Assembly: GCA_017462035.1 (NCBI GenBank)
Contig: JAFTRY010000015.1
Location: 1 to 40,337, forward strand
DNA from: Clostridia bacterium
Lineage (GTDB): Bacteria > Bacillota > Clostridia > Oscillospirales > CAG-272
Direction: 5' to 3'
DNA length: 40,337 nucleotides
Shown here in pieces: positions 16,388 to 25,389 of the stretch; position 1 is the first letter of the stretch; every line of letters begins with the position of its first letter. The position numbers and the translations under genes are program-made. A model generated the notes under the pieces. That model made no database searches and was not told the DNA's origin. It was given only the letters and a program-made list of their open reading frames with translations.

Positions 16388-18345
16388 ACGAGAAATTTTA
16401 TATTACAACAGCCATTGCCTATGCTTCCCGAAAGCCTCATTTCGGGAATACCTATGAGGTGATCATGACCGACGCGGTTGCCCGCTACAAGAAGGCAAGA
16501 GGCTACGATGTTTTCTTCTGCACCGGAACCGACGAGCATGGACAGAAGATCGAAAACTATGCTAAGGAGGCAGGGATCACTCCCAAGGAATACGTGGATC
16601 GGGTTGCCGGTGAAATTCGGGGTATCTGGGACAGAATGAACACCTCCTACGATTATTTTATCCGTACCACCGACGAGAAGCACGAGACCACGGTGCGGAA
16701 GATATTTACCCGATTCTACAACCAGGGAGATATTTACAAGGGTCATTACGAGGGATGGTACTGTACTCCCTGTGAGTCTTTCTTCACCGAGACCCAGGTA
16801 GTGGATGGCAAGTGTCCCGATTGCGGCAGACCTGTTCAGCAGGCTCAGGAGGAGGCGTACTTCTTCAAGATGAGCAAGTATGCGGACCGCTTAATGAAGC
16901 ATATTGAGGAAAATCCCGATTTCATTCAGCCTGAGTCCCGCAAGAAGGAAATGGTCAACAACTTCCTCAAGGCAGGCTTGCAGGATCTATGCGTGTCCCG
17001 TTCCTCCTTTACCTGGGGGATTCCCGTGGACATTGATCCCAAGCACGTGATCTACGTTTGGCTGGACGCTCTGTCTAACTATATTACCGCCATTGGCTAC
17101 GATCCAGACAAGAGTTACGAGGAGCAGTCCGAGGAGTTCCGGAAGTACTGGCCCTGTGATGTGCACATGATCGGGAAGGATATTCTCCGATTCCACACCA
17201 TCTACTGGCCTATTTTCCTCATGGCTCTGGGACTTCCTTTGCCCAAGAAGGTATTCGGTCACCCCTGGTTTAACTTCGGCATGGACAAGATGTCTAAATC
17301 TAAAGGAAACGTGATCTACGCCGATGAGCTGGCGGAGCATTTCGGCGTGGACGGTGTCCGTTATTACGCTTTGGCTGAAATGCCCTACAATTCGGACGGT
17401 TCCATTACCTATGAGTCTGTGATCACTCGGTTCAACAACGATCTGGTAAACAATCTGGGCAATCTGGTGAAGCGTACTCTGGATATGAACAAGAAGTATT
17501 TTGACAAGGTGATCCAGGCTCCCACTGCGCCCGATGCTCTGGACGATGAGTTAAGGACCGCTTGCGCCACCGCGTACGCCGGTGTAATCGAGAATATGGA
17601 CGGTTATCGGATCGCTGACGCGCTGGAGTGCATATTTACCATGCTGAAGCGTGCTAACAAGTATATTGACGAGACCACGCCCTGGAGTCTTGCCAAGGAC
17701 GAGTCTCAAAAGGAGAGGCTGGGAACCGTTCTTTACAATCTGCTGGAGGCGATCCGTTGGGGAGCTGTACTGCTTGCTCCCTTTATTCCCGAGACATCGG
17801 AGGAGATTCTGAACGAGCTGAACACCGAGGCTCGTAGCTACGGCACCTTAGGCGACGCATCTGCCTTCGGTAAGCTGGTTTCCGGTGCGGCTACCGCTGA
17901 CTCCAAGGTGCTCTTTGCCCGTGTGGACGAGGCGAAGAAGCTGGCTGAGTTTGAACAGCTCCGTCAGGCGCAGATCGCGGAAGCGGAGAAGGCTGCCAAG
18001 GCGGCACAGAAGCCTGAGGGATGCGCTTTGATCGGCATTGAGGATTTTATGAACGTAGAGCTGAGAACGGCTCAGGTTCTTGCCTGCGAGCGAGTACCCA
18101 AGGCGAAGAAGCTTCTGAAGCTTCAGCTGGATCTGGGCTATGAGAAACGACAGGTCGTATCGGGAATTGCCAAGTTCTACGAGCCCGAGGCGTTGATCGG
18201 CAAGAAGCTGATCGTCGTCGCCAATCTGAAGCCTGCCACCCTTTGCGGAATTGAATCCCAGGGTATGATCCTTGCCAGCGGTGAGGAAGAGGTTCGGGTG
18301 GTATTCTTGGCGGAGGATACGCCTCTTGGCGAACGTGTACGCTAA
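16384..18345 (+). CDS. metG: Methionyl-tRNA synthetase with C-terminal tRNA-binding domain
   Basis: This 653-aa class I synthetase has the HIGH-type motif PHFG (18-21), a single zinc knuckle (C127, C130, C144, C147), KMSKS at 302-306, and a C-terminal EMAP/Trbp111-like OB domain (about 550-653; FMNVELRTAQVLACERVPKAKKLLKL) used for dimerisation and tRNA binding. It charges tRNA-Met in the cytosol. AAAAGGAGA upstream and the ATGA overlap with the preceding gene fix the start. A terminator follows. Confidence 0.96.
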   Translation: MNEKFYITTAIAYASRKPHFGNTYEVIMTDAVARYKKARGYDVFFCTGTDEHGQKIENYAKEAGITPKEYVDRVAGEIRGIWDRMNTSYDYFIRTTDEKHETTVRKIFTRFYNQGDIYKGHYEGWYCTPCESFFTETQVVDGKCPDCGRPVQQAQEEAYFFKMSKYADRLMKHIEENPDFIQPESRKKEMVNNFLKAGLQDLCVSRSSFTWGIPVDIDPKHVIYVWLDALSNYITAIGYDPDKSYEEQSEEFRKYWPCDVHMIGKDILRFHTIYWPIFLMALGLPLPKKVFGHPWFNFGMDKMSKSKGNVIYADELAEHFGVDGVRYYALAEMPYNSDGSITYESVITRFNNDLVNNLGNLVKRTLDMNKKYFDKVIQAPTAPDALDDELRTACATAYAGVIENMDGYRIADALECIFTMLKRANKYIDETTPWSLAKDESQKERLGTVLYNLLEAIRWGAVLLAPFIPETSEEILNELNTEARSYGTLGDASAFGKLVSGAATADSKVLFARVDEAKKLAEFEQLRQAQIAEAEKAAKAAQKPEGCALIGIEDFMNVELRTAQVLACERVPKAKKLLKLQLDLGYEKRQVVSGIAKFYEPEALIGKKLIVVANLKPATLCGIESQGMILASGEEEVRVVFLAEDTPLGERVR

Positions 18346-18357
18346 TGAACGGTACTG

Positions 18358-18386
18358 AGGGGGATGGATTTACTGTCCCCCTTTTT
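18358..18386 (+). terminator. Intrinsic terminator after metG
   Basis: Stem AGGGGGA (18358-18364) with TCCCCCT (18376-18382), 11-base loop, T-run to 18386. The gpsA ribosome site (AAAAAGGAG) follows closely. Confidence 0.7.
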
Positions 18387-18403
18387 CAAAAAGGAGATAA
18401 CAT

Positions 18404-19360
18404 ATGAAAATTGGAGTAGTTGGATGCGGACGCTGGGGGTCCTTGATTACCTGGTATTTGGACCGTCTGGGGCACGAAATGACCTTGTACGGCAGAGCCT
18501 CCTCCCCTCACATGCAACGGTTTCTTGCGGAGCGACGGAATGATTTGCTGACCTTGGAGGAATCGGTGAAGCTTACCTGTGATCTGGAATGTGTGACTCG
18601 GGCGGAGATTATTGTGATCTCCATTGCTTCCCAAGGCTTACGGGGCTTCATGGAGGAGCTCCGTCCCTTGAAGCTGATGGGGAAGACCTTCGTTCTTTGC
18701 ATGAAGGGAATTGAGGTGGGAAGCGGAAAGCGGCTATCCGAGATCGTTGCCGAAAACACCGATCCCTCCAACGAGGTAGCGGTATGGCTTGGTCCGGGAC
18801 ACGTTCAGGAGTTTTACGCGGGAATTCCCAACTGTATGGTGATCGACAGCGAGAACCCTTCGGTGAAGGCGCGTTTGGTGGAGGAATTCTCGGGTGAGCT
18901 GATTCGCTTTTACTATGGTACCGATCTCATCGGAAATGAGGTTGGTGCCGCCGCCAAGAACGTCATCGGTATCGCGGCGGGGATGCTGGACGGAGTGAAG
19001 CTGACGACCCTGAAGGGTGCGCTGATGGCTCGAGGGACCCGTGAGATCGGGCGGTTGATCGCCGCCATGGGCGGCAAGGAAATTTCCGCCTACGGGCTTT
19101 GTCATTTAGGGGACTATGAGGCTACGGTCTTTTCTCCATACAGCCACAACCGGATGTTCGGCGAGCGGTTGGTCAGAGGAGAGAGCTGTGATTTTTTGGC
19201 TGAGGGCTACTATACCGCAAAGGCTTTGGTTCAGCTGGCTGACCGCTATGGCGTGGAGCTTCCCATTTGCCGTGGAGTATATGAGGTTTTGTACGAGGGC
19301 AGAGATCTGCGTGAGGGGCTGGGCTCCTTGTTCCAGCGCAGTCTGAAGCAGGAATTTTAA
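18404..19360 (+). CDS. gpsA: Glycerol-3-phosphate dehydrogenase [NAD(P)+]
   Basis: The 318-aa protein has a Rossmann start with GCGRWG (7-12), then the family segments CMKGIE, GNEVGAAAKNVIGIAAGMLDG, RGTREIGRL and LGDYEATVFSPYSHNRMFG. It reduces dihydroxyacetone phosphate to sn-glycerol-3-phosphate for phospholipid synthesis. The segments GPGHVQE and SPYSHNRMFG depart from the usual SGPSFAxE and SRN patterns, so it belongs to a divergent subfamily and cofactor choice is uncertain. AAAAAGGAG precedes the ATG. Confidence 0.88.
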   Translation: MKIGVVGCGRWGSLITWYLDRLGHEMTLYGRASSPHMQRFLAERRNDLLTLEESVKLTCDLECVTRAEIIVISIASQGLRGFMEELRPLKLMGKTFVLCMKGIEVGSGKRLSEIVAENTDPSNEVAVWLGPGHVQEFYAGIPNCMVIDSENPSVKARLVEEFSGELIRFYYGTDLIGNEVGAAAKNVIGIAAGMLDGVKLTTLKGALMARGTREIGRLIAAMGGKEISAYGLCHLGDYEATVFSPYSHNRMFGERLVRGESCDFLAEGYYTAKALVQLADRYGVELPICRGVYEVLYEGRDLREGLGSLFQRSLKQEF

Positions 19361-19369
19361 GAAGCACAT

Positions 19370-20215
19370 ATGATGAAAGAAGAAACAAAAGTATGGTCTG
19401 CCGAAGGCTTGATCGATTCTCACGCTCACTATTTTGATAGCCGTTTTGGCGGTGAGGGAGATCACTCCGCGGATGAGATCCTTTCCCGTGAGGTGTTTGG
19501 CGCGGGAATTGCCGCCGCGGTCAACGTGGCAACCAATCCGGAGAACGCGCTTGCTTGTATTCGGCAGGCTCAGGTCTATTCGGGGCTCTATGCCGCCGTG
19601 GGGATTCATCCGGAGGACTGTAAGGCTTTGGGAGACGCGGATGAGGAGATCGAGAGGATCCGGGTTCTTGCCGACACCCCTGAAAAGCGGAAAAAGAACA
19701 AGATCATTGCCATTGGCGAGATCGGCTTAGATTATTATTGGGAGCCTTATGACAAGGCTCGGCAGGCGGAATTCTTTGAGAAGCAGATGCTTCTTGCCAA
19801 AGAGCTGGGACTTCCTGTTATCATTCATGATCGGGAAGCGCATGGAGACTGTTTTGAGACGGTTTTGCGGCACCCCGATGTGACGGGTGTATTTCACAGC
19901 TTCAGCGGCAGTGCTGAAATGGCGCGAGAGCTATGCCGGAGAGGCTGGTACATTTCCTTTTCCGGTGTGTTGACCTTTCGCAACGCGCGGAAGGTAAGGG
20001 AGGTAGCACAGGTTGTGCCATCAGATCGGATCTTAGTGGAGACCGACTGTCCCTATCTTTCCCCCGAGCCCTTCCGCGGAAGGTTAAACCATTCGGGGCG
20101 GATGGTTTTCACCGCCGCCGCCTTGGCGGAGGCGCGGGGTACGGACTACCAAACGGTAGTGTCTCAGACCTCCGAGAATGCCTGCGTTTTATTTGGTTTG
20201 CCGGATAAGGTGTAA
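19370..20215 (+). CDS. tatD: TatD family metal-dependent hydrolase (DNase)
   Basis: The 281-aa protein has the TatD metal motifs: DSHAHY with H18 and H20, AIGEIGLDYYW (about 116-126), VIIHDREA, FHSFSG and ETDCPYLSPEPFRG. Family members are TIM-barrel nucleases acting on DNA or, by analogy, D-Tyr-tRNA. Two adjacent ATGs (19370 and 19373) are possible; the upstream site is weak (AAGAAG). It follows gpsA by 9 bases and ends before a terminator. Confidence 0.9.
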   Translation: MMKEETKVWSAEGLIDSHAHYFDSRFGGEGDHSADEILSREVFGAGIAAAVNVATNPENALACIRQAQVYSGLYAAVGIHPEDCKALGDADEEIERIRVLADTPEKRKKNKIIAIGEIGLDYYWEPYDKARQAEFFEKQMLLAKELGLPVIIHDREAHGDCFETVLRHPDVTGVFHSFSGSAEMARELCRRGWYISFSGVLTFRNARKVREVAQVVPSDRILVETDCPYLSPEPFRGRLNHSGRMVFTAAALAEARGTDYQTVVSQTSENACVLFGLPDKV

Positions 20216-20253
20216 GATCGCTGATGACAGCTGAGCGGAGCGAGGCTGTTATG

Positions 20254-20289
20254 CCGTCCGTCTTCTTTGATGAGAAGACGGACGGTTTT
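20254..20289 (+). terminator. Intrinsic terminator after tatD
   Basis: Perfect 13-bp stem (20254-20266 with 20273-20285), loop TTGATG, followed by TTTT (20286-20289). Confidence 0.85.
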
Positions 20290-20363
20290 GGGTCTTCGTT
20301 ATATTGCACAAAAAAAGAAGGGATATTTTTACGTTTCTACTTCTAAAAACACAAAAAATTCTC

Positions 20364-20392
20364 TTGAAATTTCTGCCAAACTATTGTATAAT
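20364..20392 (+). promoter_or_regulatory. Sigma-A promoter for the EF-G-2-like gene
   Basis: TTGAAA (20364-20369), 17-base spacer, TATAAT (20387-20392). The leader is about 98 bases long before ATG 20498; no clear riboswitch or attenuator is seen in it. Confidence 0.85.
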
Positions 20393-20497
20393 GGATGTAA
20401 TGGTTGCAAGAAATTCTAAAAAACGAATCCTTTGCGTGCCAAATCATTTTTACAGATCTTTTCGCCAAACAGTTGCGAAAGGAAGGAGGAAAAGCCA

Positions 20498-22555
20498 ATG
20501 GCTGTTGTTGAAACCAAAAAAATCAGAAACGTCGCATTGCTGGGACACGGAGGATGTGGAAAAACTTCTCTCGCAGAGGCAATGCTCTATATAACCGGCG
20601 GATCGGATCGTCTGGGAAAGGTAACGGACGGAAATACTGTTTCGGACTTTGACGCGGAAGAGGTCAAGAGAGGCTTCTCGATCTCGGCTTCCATCCTGAA
20701 CATGACTTGGAAGGATTGTAAGATCAACGTATTGGATACTCCCGGATACCTGGATTTCGTGGGAGAGGTTCACCAGGCTCTTCGTGTGGCGGACAGTGCC
20801 ATTATCGTAGTGGACGGTAAAGCCGGTATTGAAATCGGAACGGAGCTTGCGTGGAACTATGCCGACGCGGCAAATCTGCCCCGCGCTTTCTTTATTAATA
20901 AGTTTGATGACAACGACGCTCGTTTTGCGCGTGTGTTGGACGATCTGCACGTGACCTTTGGAAAGCACATTTGTCCTCTTACCATTCCTATGGTTAAGGA
21001 CGGTGTTGTGACCGGATGTATTGATCTGATCGACGAGTCGGCTCACGTATTTGATGCCAACGGACGGCACAGCGTGGAGATGATTCCAGAGGAGTCCCGC
21101 GAGGCGGTGGAGAAGTACCGTGACATGCTGATGGAGGCGGTAGCAAGCACCGACGAGGATCTGATGATGAAGTACTTTGAGGGTGAGGAGATCACCCATA
21201 TGGAAGCCATCAACGCCGTACACGAGGGTATTATCCACGGTGAGATCGTTCCCGTATTCTGCGGTGCTGCCGCAAAGCTATGGGGTGTATGGACCATGCT
21301 GGATAAGATCACCGAGTCCTTCCCCCGCCACACTGCCAAGAAGAATGAGATGTTGGCTGACGGTTCTGAGGTGGAGATCGTTACGGAGGGCGAGCCCGCT
21401 TTGTTTGTATTCAAGACTGTTGCCGATCCCTTTGTTGGAAAGATGTCCTTCTTTAAGGTTATGAGCGGTACGGTAAAGAGAGATCTTTTGATGAAGAACA
21501 ACACCACAGGTGAGAGCGAAAAGCTGGCGCACATTTACGTGATGAACGGCAAGAAGCAGACCGAGGTCGAGGAGCTTGCCTGCGGCGATATCGGTATGGT
21601 CGCAAAGCTGAACGGAACCGGTACCAACCACACCTTGACCTGGAACAAGGAGATGAGCTATGCTCCTATCACCTTCCCCAATTCTTACTACGTAAAGGCA
21701 ATGATTCCCGCATCGGCAAAGGATGAGGGAAAGATCTCTCAGAGTCTTGTCAAGATGCTGGAGGAGGATCTGACACTTGGATACGAGAACAATGCCGAAA
21801 CCAAGCAGATGTTGGTTTCCGGTTTGGGTGACATGCATCTTGCCGTGCTTTCCGCCAAGCTGAAGAACCGCTTCGGTGTTAGCGTGAACTTTGACGTTCC
21901 CAAGATCGCTTACCGCGAGAAGATCACCAAGCGCGTGGACGTGGAAGGAAAGCACAAGAAGCAGAACGGTGGATCCGGTCAGTACGGACACGTAAAGATC
22001 CGCTTTGCGCCCGGTGAGGAGGAGGGTCTGACCTTTACCGTTTCGGTGGTAGGCGGTACCGTTCCCAAGAACTTTTATCCCGCTGTGGAAAAGGGCTTGC
22101 AGGATGCCATGGTGAAGGGTGTTGCCGGATTCCCGCTGGTTCAGCTGGCGGCTGATCTGTACGACGGTTCTTATCACGACGTGGACTCGGATGAAATTTC
22201 CTTCAAGACCGCTGCCAGCATTGCTTACAAGAAGTGTCTGGAGCAGGCGGCTCCCGTACTTCTGGAGCCGGTTGGAAATCTGGACATTACCGTTCCGGAC
22301 TCGCTGGTGGGCGACGTGATGGGTGACTTGAACAAGCGCCGCGGCGCGGTGATGGGTATGGATCCTGCCGAGAAGAAGGGTTACACCGTAGTTCATGCCT
22401 TGGCACCCAAGGCGGAGCTGATGGAATATCCCATCATCCTTCGTGCTATGACGCAGGGACGCGGAAGCTTTGAATATGATGTGACCGGTTACGACGTTGT
22501 TCCCGGTAATATTGCCGCCAAGATCGTAGAAAATTATCAGAAAGCAAATGCATAA
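20498..22555 (+). CDS. EF-G-like translation GTPase, type 2 (FusA2-like)
   Basis: The 685-aa protein has the EF-G domain order: G domain with P-loop GHGGCGKT (16-23), switch I RGFSI (58-62), DTPGYLDF (80-87) and NKFD (134-137), then domains II-V, ending in the EF-G-type MTQGRGSFEYDVTGY. The switch II His of EF-G/EF-Tu (DTPGH) is Tyr84 here, and the usual RGITI is RGFSI. These are features of the EF-G-2 branch, not the canonical translocase. Its role is uncertain. AAGGAGGA before ATG 20498 sets the start; the frame is open to 20432 without a better site. Confidence 0.88.
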   Translation: MAVVETKKIRNVALLGHGGCGKTSLAEAMLYITGGSDRLGKVTDGNTVSDFDAEEVKRGFSISASILNMTWKDCKINVLDTPGYLDFVGEVHQALRVADSAIIVVDGKAGIEIGTELAWNYADAANLPRAFFINKFDDNDARFARVLDDLHVTFGKHICPLTIPMVKDGVVTGCIDLIDESAHVFDANGRHSVEMIPEESREAVEKYRDMLMEAVASTDEDLMMKYFEGEEITHMEAINAVHEGIIHGEIVPVFCGAAAKLWGVWTMLDKITESFPRHTAKKNEMLADGSEVEIVTEGEPALFVFKTVADPFVGKMSFFKVMSGTVKRDLLMKNNTTGESEKLAHIYVMNGKKQTEVEELACGDIGMVAKLNGTGTNHTLTWNKEMSYAPITFPNSYYVKAMIPASAKDEGKISQSLVKMLEEDLTLGYENNAETKQMLVSGLGDMHLAVLSAKLKNRFGVSVNFDVPKIAYREKITKRVDVEGKHKKQNGGSGQYGHVKIRFAPGEEEGLTFTVSVVGGTVPKNFYPAVEKGLQDAMVKGVAGFPLVQLAADLYDGSYHDVDSDEISFKTAASIAYKKCLEQAAPVLLEPVGNLDITVPDSLVGDVMGDLNKRRGAVMGMDPAEKKGYTVVHALAPKAELMEYPIILRAMTQGRGSFEYDVTGYDVVPGNIAAKIVENYQKANA

Positions 22556-22563
22556 GCCTTACG

Positions 22564-22597
22564 GAATGGCTCACAGATTGTGAGCCATTCTTTTTTT
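22564..22597 (+). terminator. Intrinsic terminator after EF-G-2-like gene
   Basis: Perfect 12-bp stem GAATGGCTCACA (22564-22575) with its complement (22579-22590), loop GAT, followed by seven T (22591-22597). Confidence 0.93.
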
Positions 22598-22706
22598 ATT
22601 TCTGAAACATTTCTCTGCCGCCCGGATCCGACAAATTTTTTGTAGGCAGTATGGTACAATGGGAATATCAAAACAGGAAAGGAAAAAAGCAGGAGGTCTG
22701 ATATGT

Positions 22707-23054
22707 ATGAACAACAAGAAACAGTGCAGTTTTGACGTGGAGCGAAGGGGAGGCGAGGTGGAACTGATCCTTCACGGAGAGATCGATCACCACTGTGCGG
22801 TTCGGGTCCGAACGGACATGGACCGTCTTCTATTGGAGGAGCATCCGCGCAAGGCGATTTTGGATCTGTCTCATATTGACTTCATGGACAGCTCCGGATT
22901 GGGGTTGATCATGGGGCGGTATGCGCTTATGCAACGGCTGGGCGGGGAGTTGACCCTGCGCAATCCCAATCCCCGGATCGTGAAGATATTTGAACTGGCG
23001 GGGCTTGGGAGAATGGTTAAAATTGAGGAATCTCCGAAGGAGGAACAGGCATGA
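22707..23054 (+). CDS. spoIIAA: Anti-sigma F factor antagonist SpoIIAA
   Basis: The 115-aa STAS-domain protein has the phosphorylation motif FMDSSGLGLIMGRY, with S62/S63 at the site phosphorylated by SpoIIAB. When dephosphorylated by SpoIIE in the forespore it frees sigma F. AGGAGG at 22691-22696 is 10 bases from ATG 22707. An ATG at 22703 is out of frame. The gene overlaps spoIIAB by 4 bases. No convincing sigma-A or sigma-H promoter could be placed upstream. Confidence 0.95.
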   Translation: MNNKKQCSFDVERRGGEVELILHGEIDHHCAVRVRTDMDRLLLEEHPRKAILDLSHIDFMDSSGLGLIMGRYALMQRLGGELTLRNPNPRIVKIFELAGLGRMVKIEESPKEEQA

Positions 23055-23527
23055 AGTCGGAAAATCGAATGGAAAAACCATCTATGACGAAGGTGCGGGA
23101 GTTGAACGAGATGAAATTGAGGCTTCCATCCCTTTCCGTGAATGAATCGGTAGCGCGGGCTACCGTGGCGGCATTTTGCGCTCAGCTGGATCCCGGAGCC
23201 ACCGAGCTTGCGGACATTAAGTGTGCCGTATCGGAGGCGGTGACCAACTCGATCGTTCACGCTTACAAAGATACCGTAGGCATGATTTACATAACCGTTG
23301 GTTTGTATGAGGATCGCCGAGTGAGGATCGAGATTCGTGACCGCGGGTGCGGCATTGAGGATGTTCGTATGGCGAGGCAACCTCTTTATACCACGGACGC
23401 GGAGGGGGAGCGCAGCGGTATGGGCTTTACGGTTATGGAAAGTTTTTGCGACAAGGTGAGGGTTGTGTCGAAATGGGGAAAGGGAACCACCGTGACACTA
23501 TTCAAGCAGCTGGAGCGGCGGGAATGA
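23051..23527 (+). CDS. spoIIAB: Anti-sigma F factor SpoIIAB
   Basis: The 158-aa serine kinase/anti-sigma factor has the GHKL ATP fold: N-box SEAVTNSIVHAY, DRGCGIED and GMGFTVMESF. It binds sigma F and phosphorylates SpoIIAA. The usual N-terminus (NEMKL.FPS.S.NE.FAR) begins about 19 residues in. The ATG at 23051 has AAGGAGG about 8 bases upstream and overlaps the spoIIAA stop, so the extended start is retained. Internal ATGs at 23069 and 23084 are alternatives. Confidence 0.94.
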   Translation: MKSENRMEKPSMTKVRELNEMKLRLPSLSVNESVARATVAAFCAQLDPGATELADIKCAVSEAVTNSIVHAYKDTVGMIYITVGLYEDRRVRIEIRDRGCGIEDVRMARQPLYTTDAEGERSGMGFTVMESFCDKVRVVSKWGKGTTVTLFKQLERRE

Positions 23528-24300
23528 CCGAGCAGGAGCCAATTTGCGAAAAGAAAAGCGAGGGCTATGAGGACAACCGCCGCTGGATCCTCCTTGCCCA
23601 AGAGGGAAATTCGGAGGAAGCGGAGGAGGCTTGTGCTCATTTGATCGAGTCCAACCTGGGACTTGTGAGGAGCATTGCTTTACGGTTTCGGGAACGGGGC
23701 GTTGATTTTGAGGATCTGATGCAGATTGGAACCATCGGAATGTTAAAAGCCATCCGTAGCTTTGATCTGGAACGGGGCACCTCCTTTTCTACCTATGCTG
23801 TGCCGTTGATTTTTGGGGAATTGCGCCGCCACATGCGTGACGAGGGACCTATGAAGGTGGGACGAAGCTACAAAAAGCTGGGGGCGGCGTTGATGAGTGC
23901 CAAAAACCGAATTCTCTTAGAGGAAGGTCGGGAGCCCCACGTAGGAGAACTGGCGGAGCTATGTCAGGTATCTCCTGAGGAAGCGGCAATGGCGTTGGAA
24001 TCTATGTCACCTATGGTCTCTCTTTCGGAGTATGCGTACGGTGAAGAGGAGGGGGTGGAGCTGGAGTCCATTCTTCCTGACGAGGAGAGCTCGGGAGAGA
24101 TCGATCGGCTCTGTTCCCGGATTGCTTTGGGACAGGCGATCTCCCGCATGCCGTCCACATGGCAGAAAATTGTAGTTCTCCGATTTTATCGGAATCTTAC
24201 CCAGCAGCAGACGGCAGACCGACTGGGTGTGACCCAGGTGAAGGTTTCTCGGGAGGAAAAGAAGATTTTGGAGTTTTTACGGGGAGAAATGCTGCCGTGA
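23524..24300 (+). CDS. sigF: Sporulation sigma factor F
   Basis: The 258-aa sigma-70 family protein has region 2 (ESNLGLVRSIALRF...VDFEDLMQIGTIGMLKAIRSFDLERGTSFSTYA), region 3 and region 4 (VVLRFYRNLTQQQTADRLGVTQVKVSREEKKIL, with the helix-turn-helix). It drives early forespore transcription. ATG 23524 overlaps the spoIIAB stop (ATGA), and GGAGCGG lies upstream. The order spoIIAA-spoIIAB-sigF is the universal spoIIA operon. No spoVA genes follow; the operon ends at a hairpin and convergent ksgA. Confidence 0.95.
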   Translation: MTEQEPICEKKSEGYEDNRRWILLAQEGNSEEAEEACAHLIESNLGLVRSIALRFRERGVDFEDLMQIGTIGMLKAIRSFDLERGTSFSTYAVPLIFGELRRHMRDEGPMKVGRSYKKLGAALMSAKNRILLEEGREPHVGELAELCQVSPEEAAMALESMSPMVSLSEYAYGEEEGVELESILPDEESSGEIDRLCSRIALGQAISRMPSTWQKIVVLRFYRNLTQQQTADRLGVTQVKVSREEKKILEFLRGEMLP

Positions 24301-24315
24301 GGGAAAGCAAACGGA

Positions 24316-24354
24316 CAAAGCCGCCCAAAGGCATGTTGCCTTTGGGCGGCTTTG
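24316..24354. terminator. Hairpin between convergent sigF and ksgA
   Basis: Perfect 18-bp GC-rich stem (24316-24333 with 24337-24354), loop TGT. The stem ends in TTTG on either strand, without a long T-run, so it is probably a shared terminator of moderate strength. Confidence 0.7.
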
Positions 24355-24362
24355 CTGGAAAG

Positions 24363-25238
24363 TTAGACTTTTTTTGATTGCATAGTGTGCCAGATGGCAT
24401 CTGAGAGAGTAGTGAATTCTTCAATGCTCAGTTTTTCGCCTCGGATGTTCAGGGGGTGACCGCACTGTGTGATGCATGTCTCCAGCTCTTCCTTAGTCAG
24501 CTCTCCGAAGCCTGCGGATAGGGAATTGGGGAGAGTTTTCCGTCTTTGCTCGAAGGAGGCGTGAATGGTACGGAAGAGGGTTCCCTCATGGAGGGGGCGG
24601 TAAGGCTTTTCCCGATAGAGCCGGATCCGCACCACCGAGGAATCCACCTTGGGCACCGGAACGAAGTTATCGGCTCGGACGGTGAAGAGCTTTTCAGGTT
24701 GTCCGTAGTAATTAAGCACCGCGGTAATGGCTCCGCAATTCTTTCCTCCGGGAGGGGCGCAGAGGCGGTCCGCTACCTCGGATTGGATCATGACGGTAAT
24801 ATCGGAAAAGGGAAGCCCCGATTCCAGAAGCTTCATCAAGATCGGTGTGGTGATATAGTAGGGTAGGTTTGCGCACACCGCAACGGGTCCCTTTTCAAAA
24901 TAGGGCGCGAGGAGCGACGCAAGGTCTGTTTTCATGACATCCTCGTTGATCACCGTTATGTTTTGATAGCCGTCCAGTGTGAATTTCAGTACGGGAATCA
25001 GTCCATGGTCGATCTCCAGAGCCACCACGTGGTCGTAGCGTTCTGCCAGTTCTCTTGTGAGAGAGCCGATACCGGGTCCGATTTCCAGGATCGTACTGTG
25101 GGCGTGATCACAGCACTGATCGGCAATATCTTCCACCACCATATGATTGGTTAAAAAGTTTTGTCCAAATTCTTTTCGGAAGTTGATCCCGAACATTGCC
25201 ATCACTTGCTTGATGGTCTTCAGATCACAAAGATTCAT
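24363..25238 (-). CDS. rsmA: 16S rRNA dimethyladenosine transferase
   Basis: The 291-aa enzyme (KsgA) dimethylates two adjacent adenines in helix 45 of 16S rRNA late in small-subunit assembly. Evidence is the N-terminal KEFGQNFLTN, SAM motif EIGPGIGSLT (52-61) and catalytic NLPYY (124-128), then FVPVPKVDSSVV and FEQRRKTLPNSL. AAGGAATGAT lies just before the ATG on the minus strand. It is a lone gene, convergent with sigF. Confidence 0.95.
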   Translation of the reverse strand: MNLCDLKTIKQVMAMFGINFRKEFGQNFLTNHMVVEDIADQCCDHAHSTILEIGPGIGSLTRELAERYDHVVALEIDHGLIPVLKFTLDGYQNITVINEDVMKTDLASLLAPYFEKGPVAVCANLPYYITTPILMKLLESGLPFSDITVMIQSEVADRLCAPPGGKNCGAITAVLNYYGQPEKLFTVRADNFVPVPKVDSSVVRIRLYREKPYRPLHEGTLFRTIHASFEQRRKTLPNSLSAGFGELTKEELETCITQCGHPLNIRGEKLSIEEFTTLSDAIWHTMQSKKV

Positions 25239-25337
25239 ATCATTCCTTGCCTTTTTCTAAAATCTTGGGGTTACCCTTTTATTGTAACACAAAGAGAGGG
25301 GAAAATCAAGAGATTTTTTGGAGTGTGAAAGATACAG

Positions 25338-25383
25338 AAAAAGTGGCGGCTCAAATTTTTGCATTTGAGTCAGCCACTTTTTT
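25338..25383. terminator. Bidirectional terminator closing the tRNA-Thr array
   Basis: Stem AAAAAGTGGC (25338-25347) with GCCACTTTTT (25373-25382), then a small internal loop and CTCAAAT (25350-25356) with ATTTGAG (25363-25369). T-runs exist on both strands. It lies after the last tRNA-like unit on the minus strand and differs in sequence from the hairpins inside the array. Confidence 0.85.
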
Positions 25384-25389
25384 CATTTG

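Noticed and set aside
22642..22668. Sigma-H-like promoter (AGGCAGT ... GGGAAT) upstream of spoIIAA
   Set aside because: The -35-like element has a mismatch and the spacing to GAAT is 2-3 bases too short for the B. subtilis consensus. TACAAT at 22655-22660 also lacks a -35.
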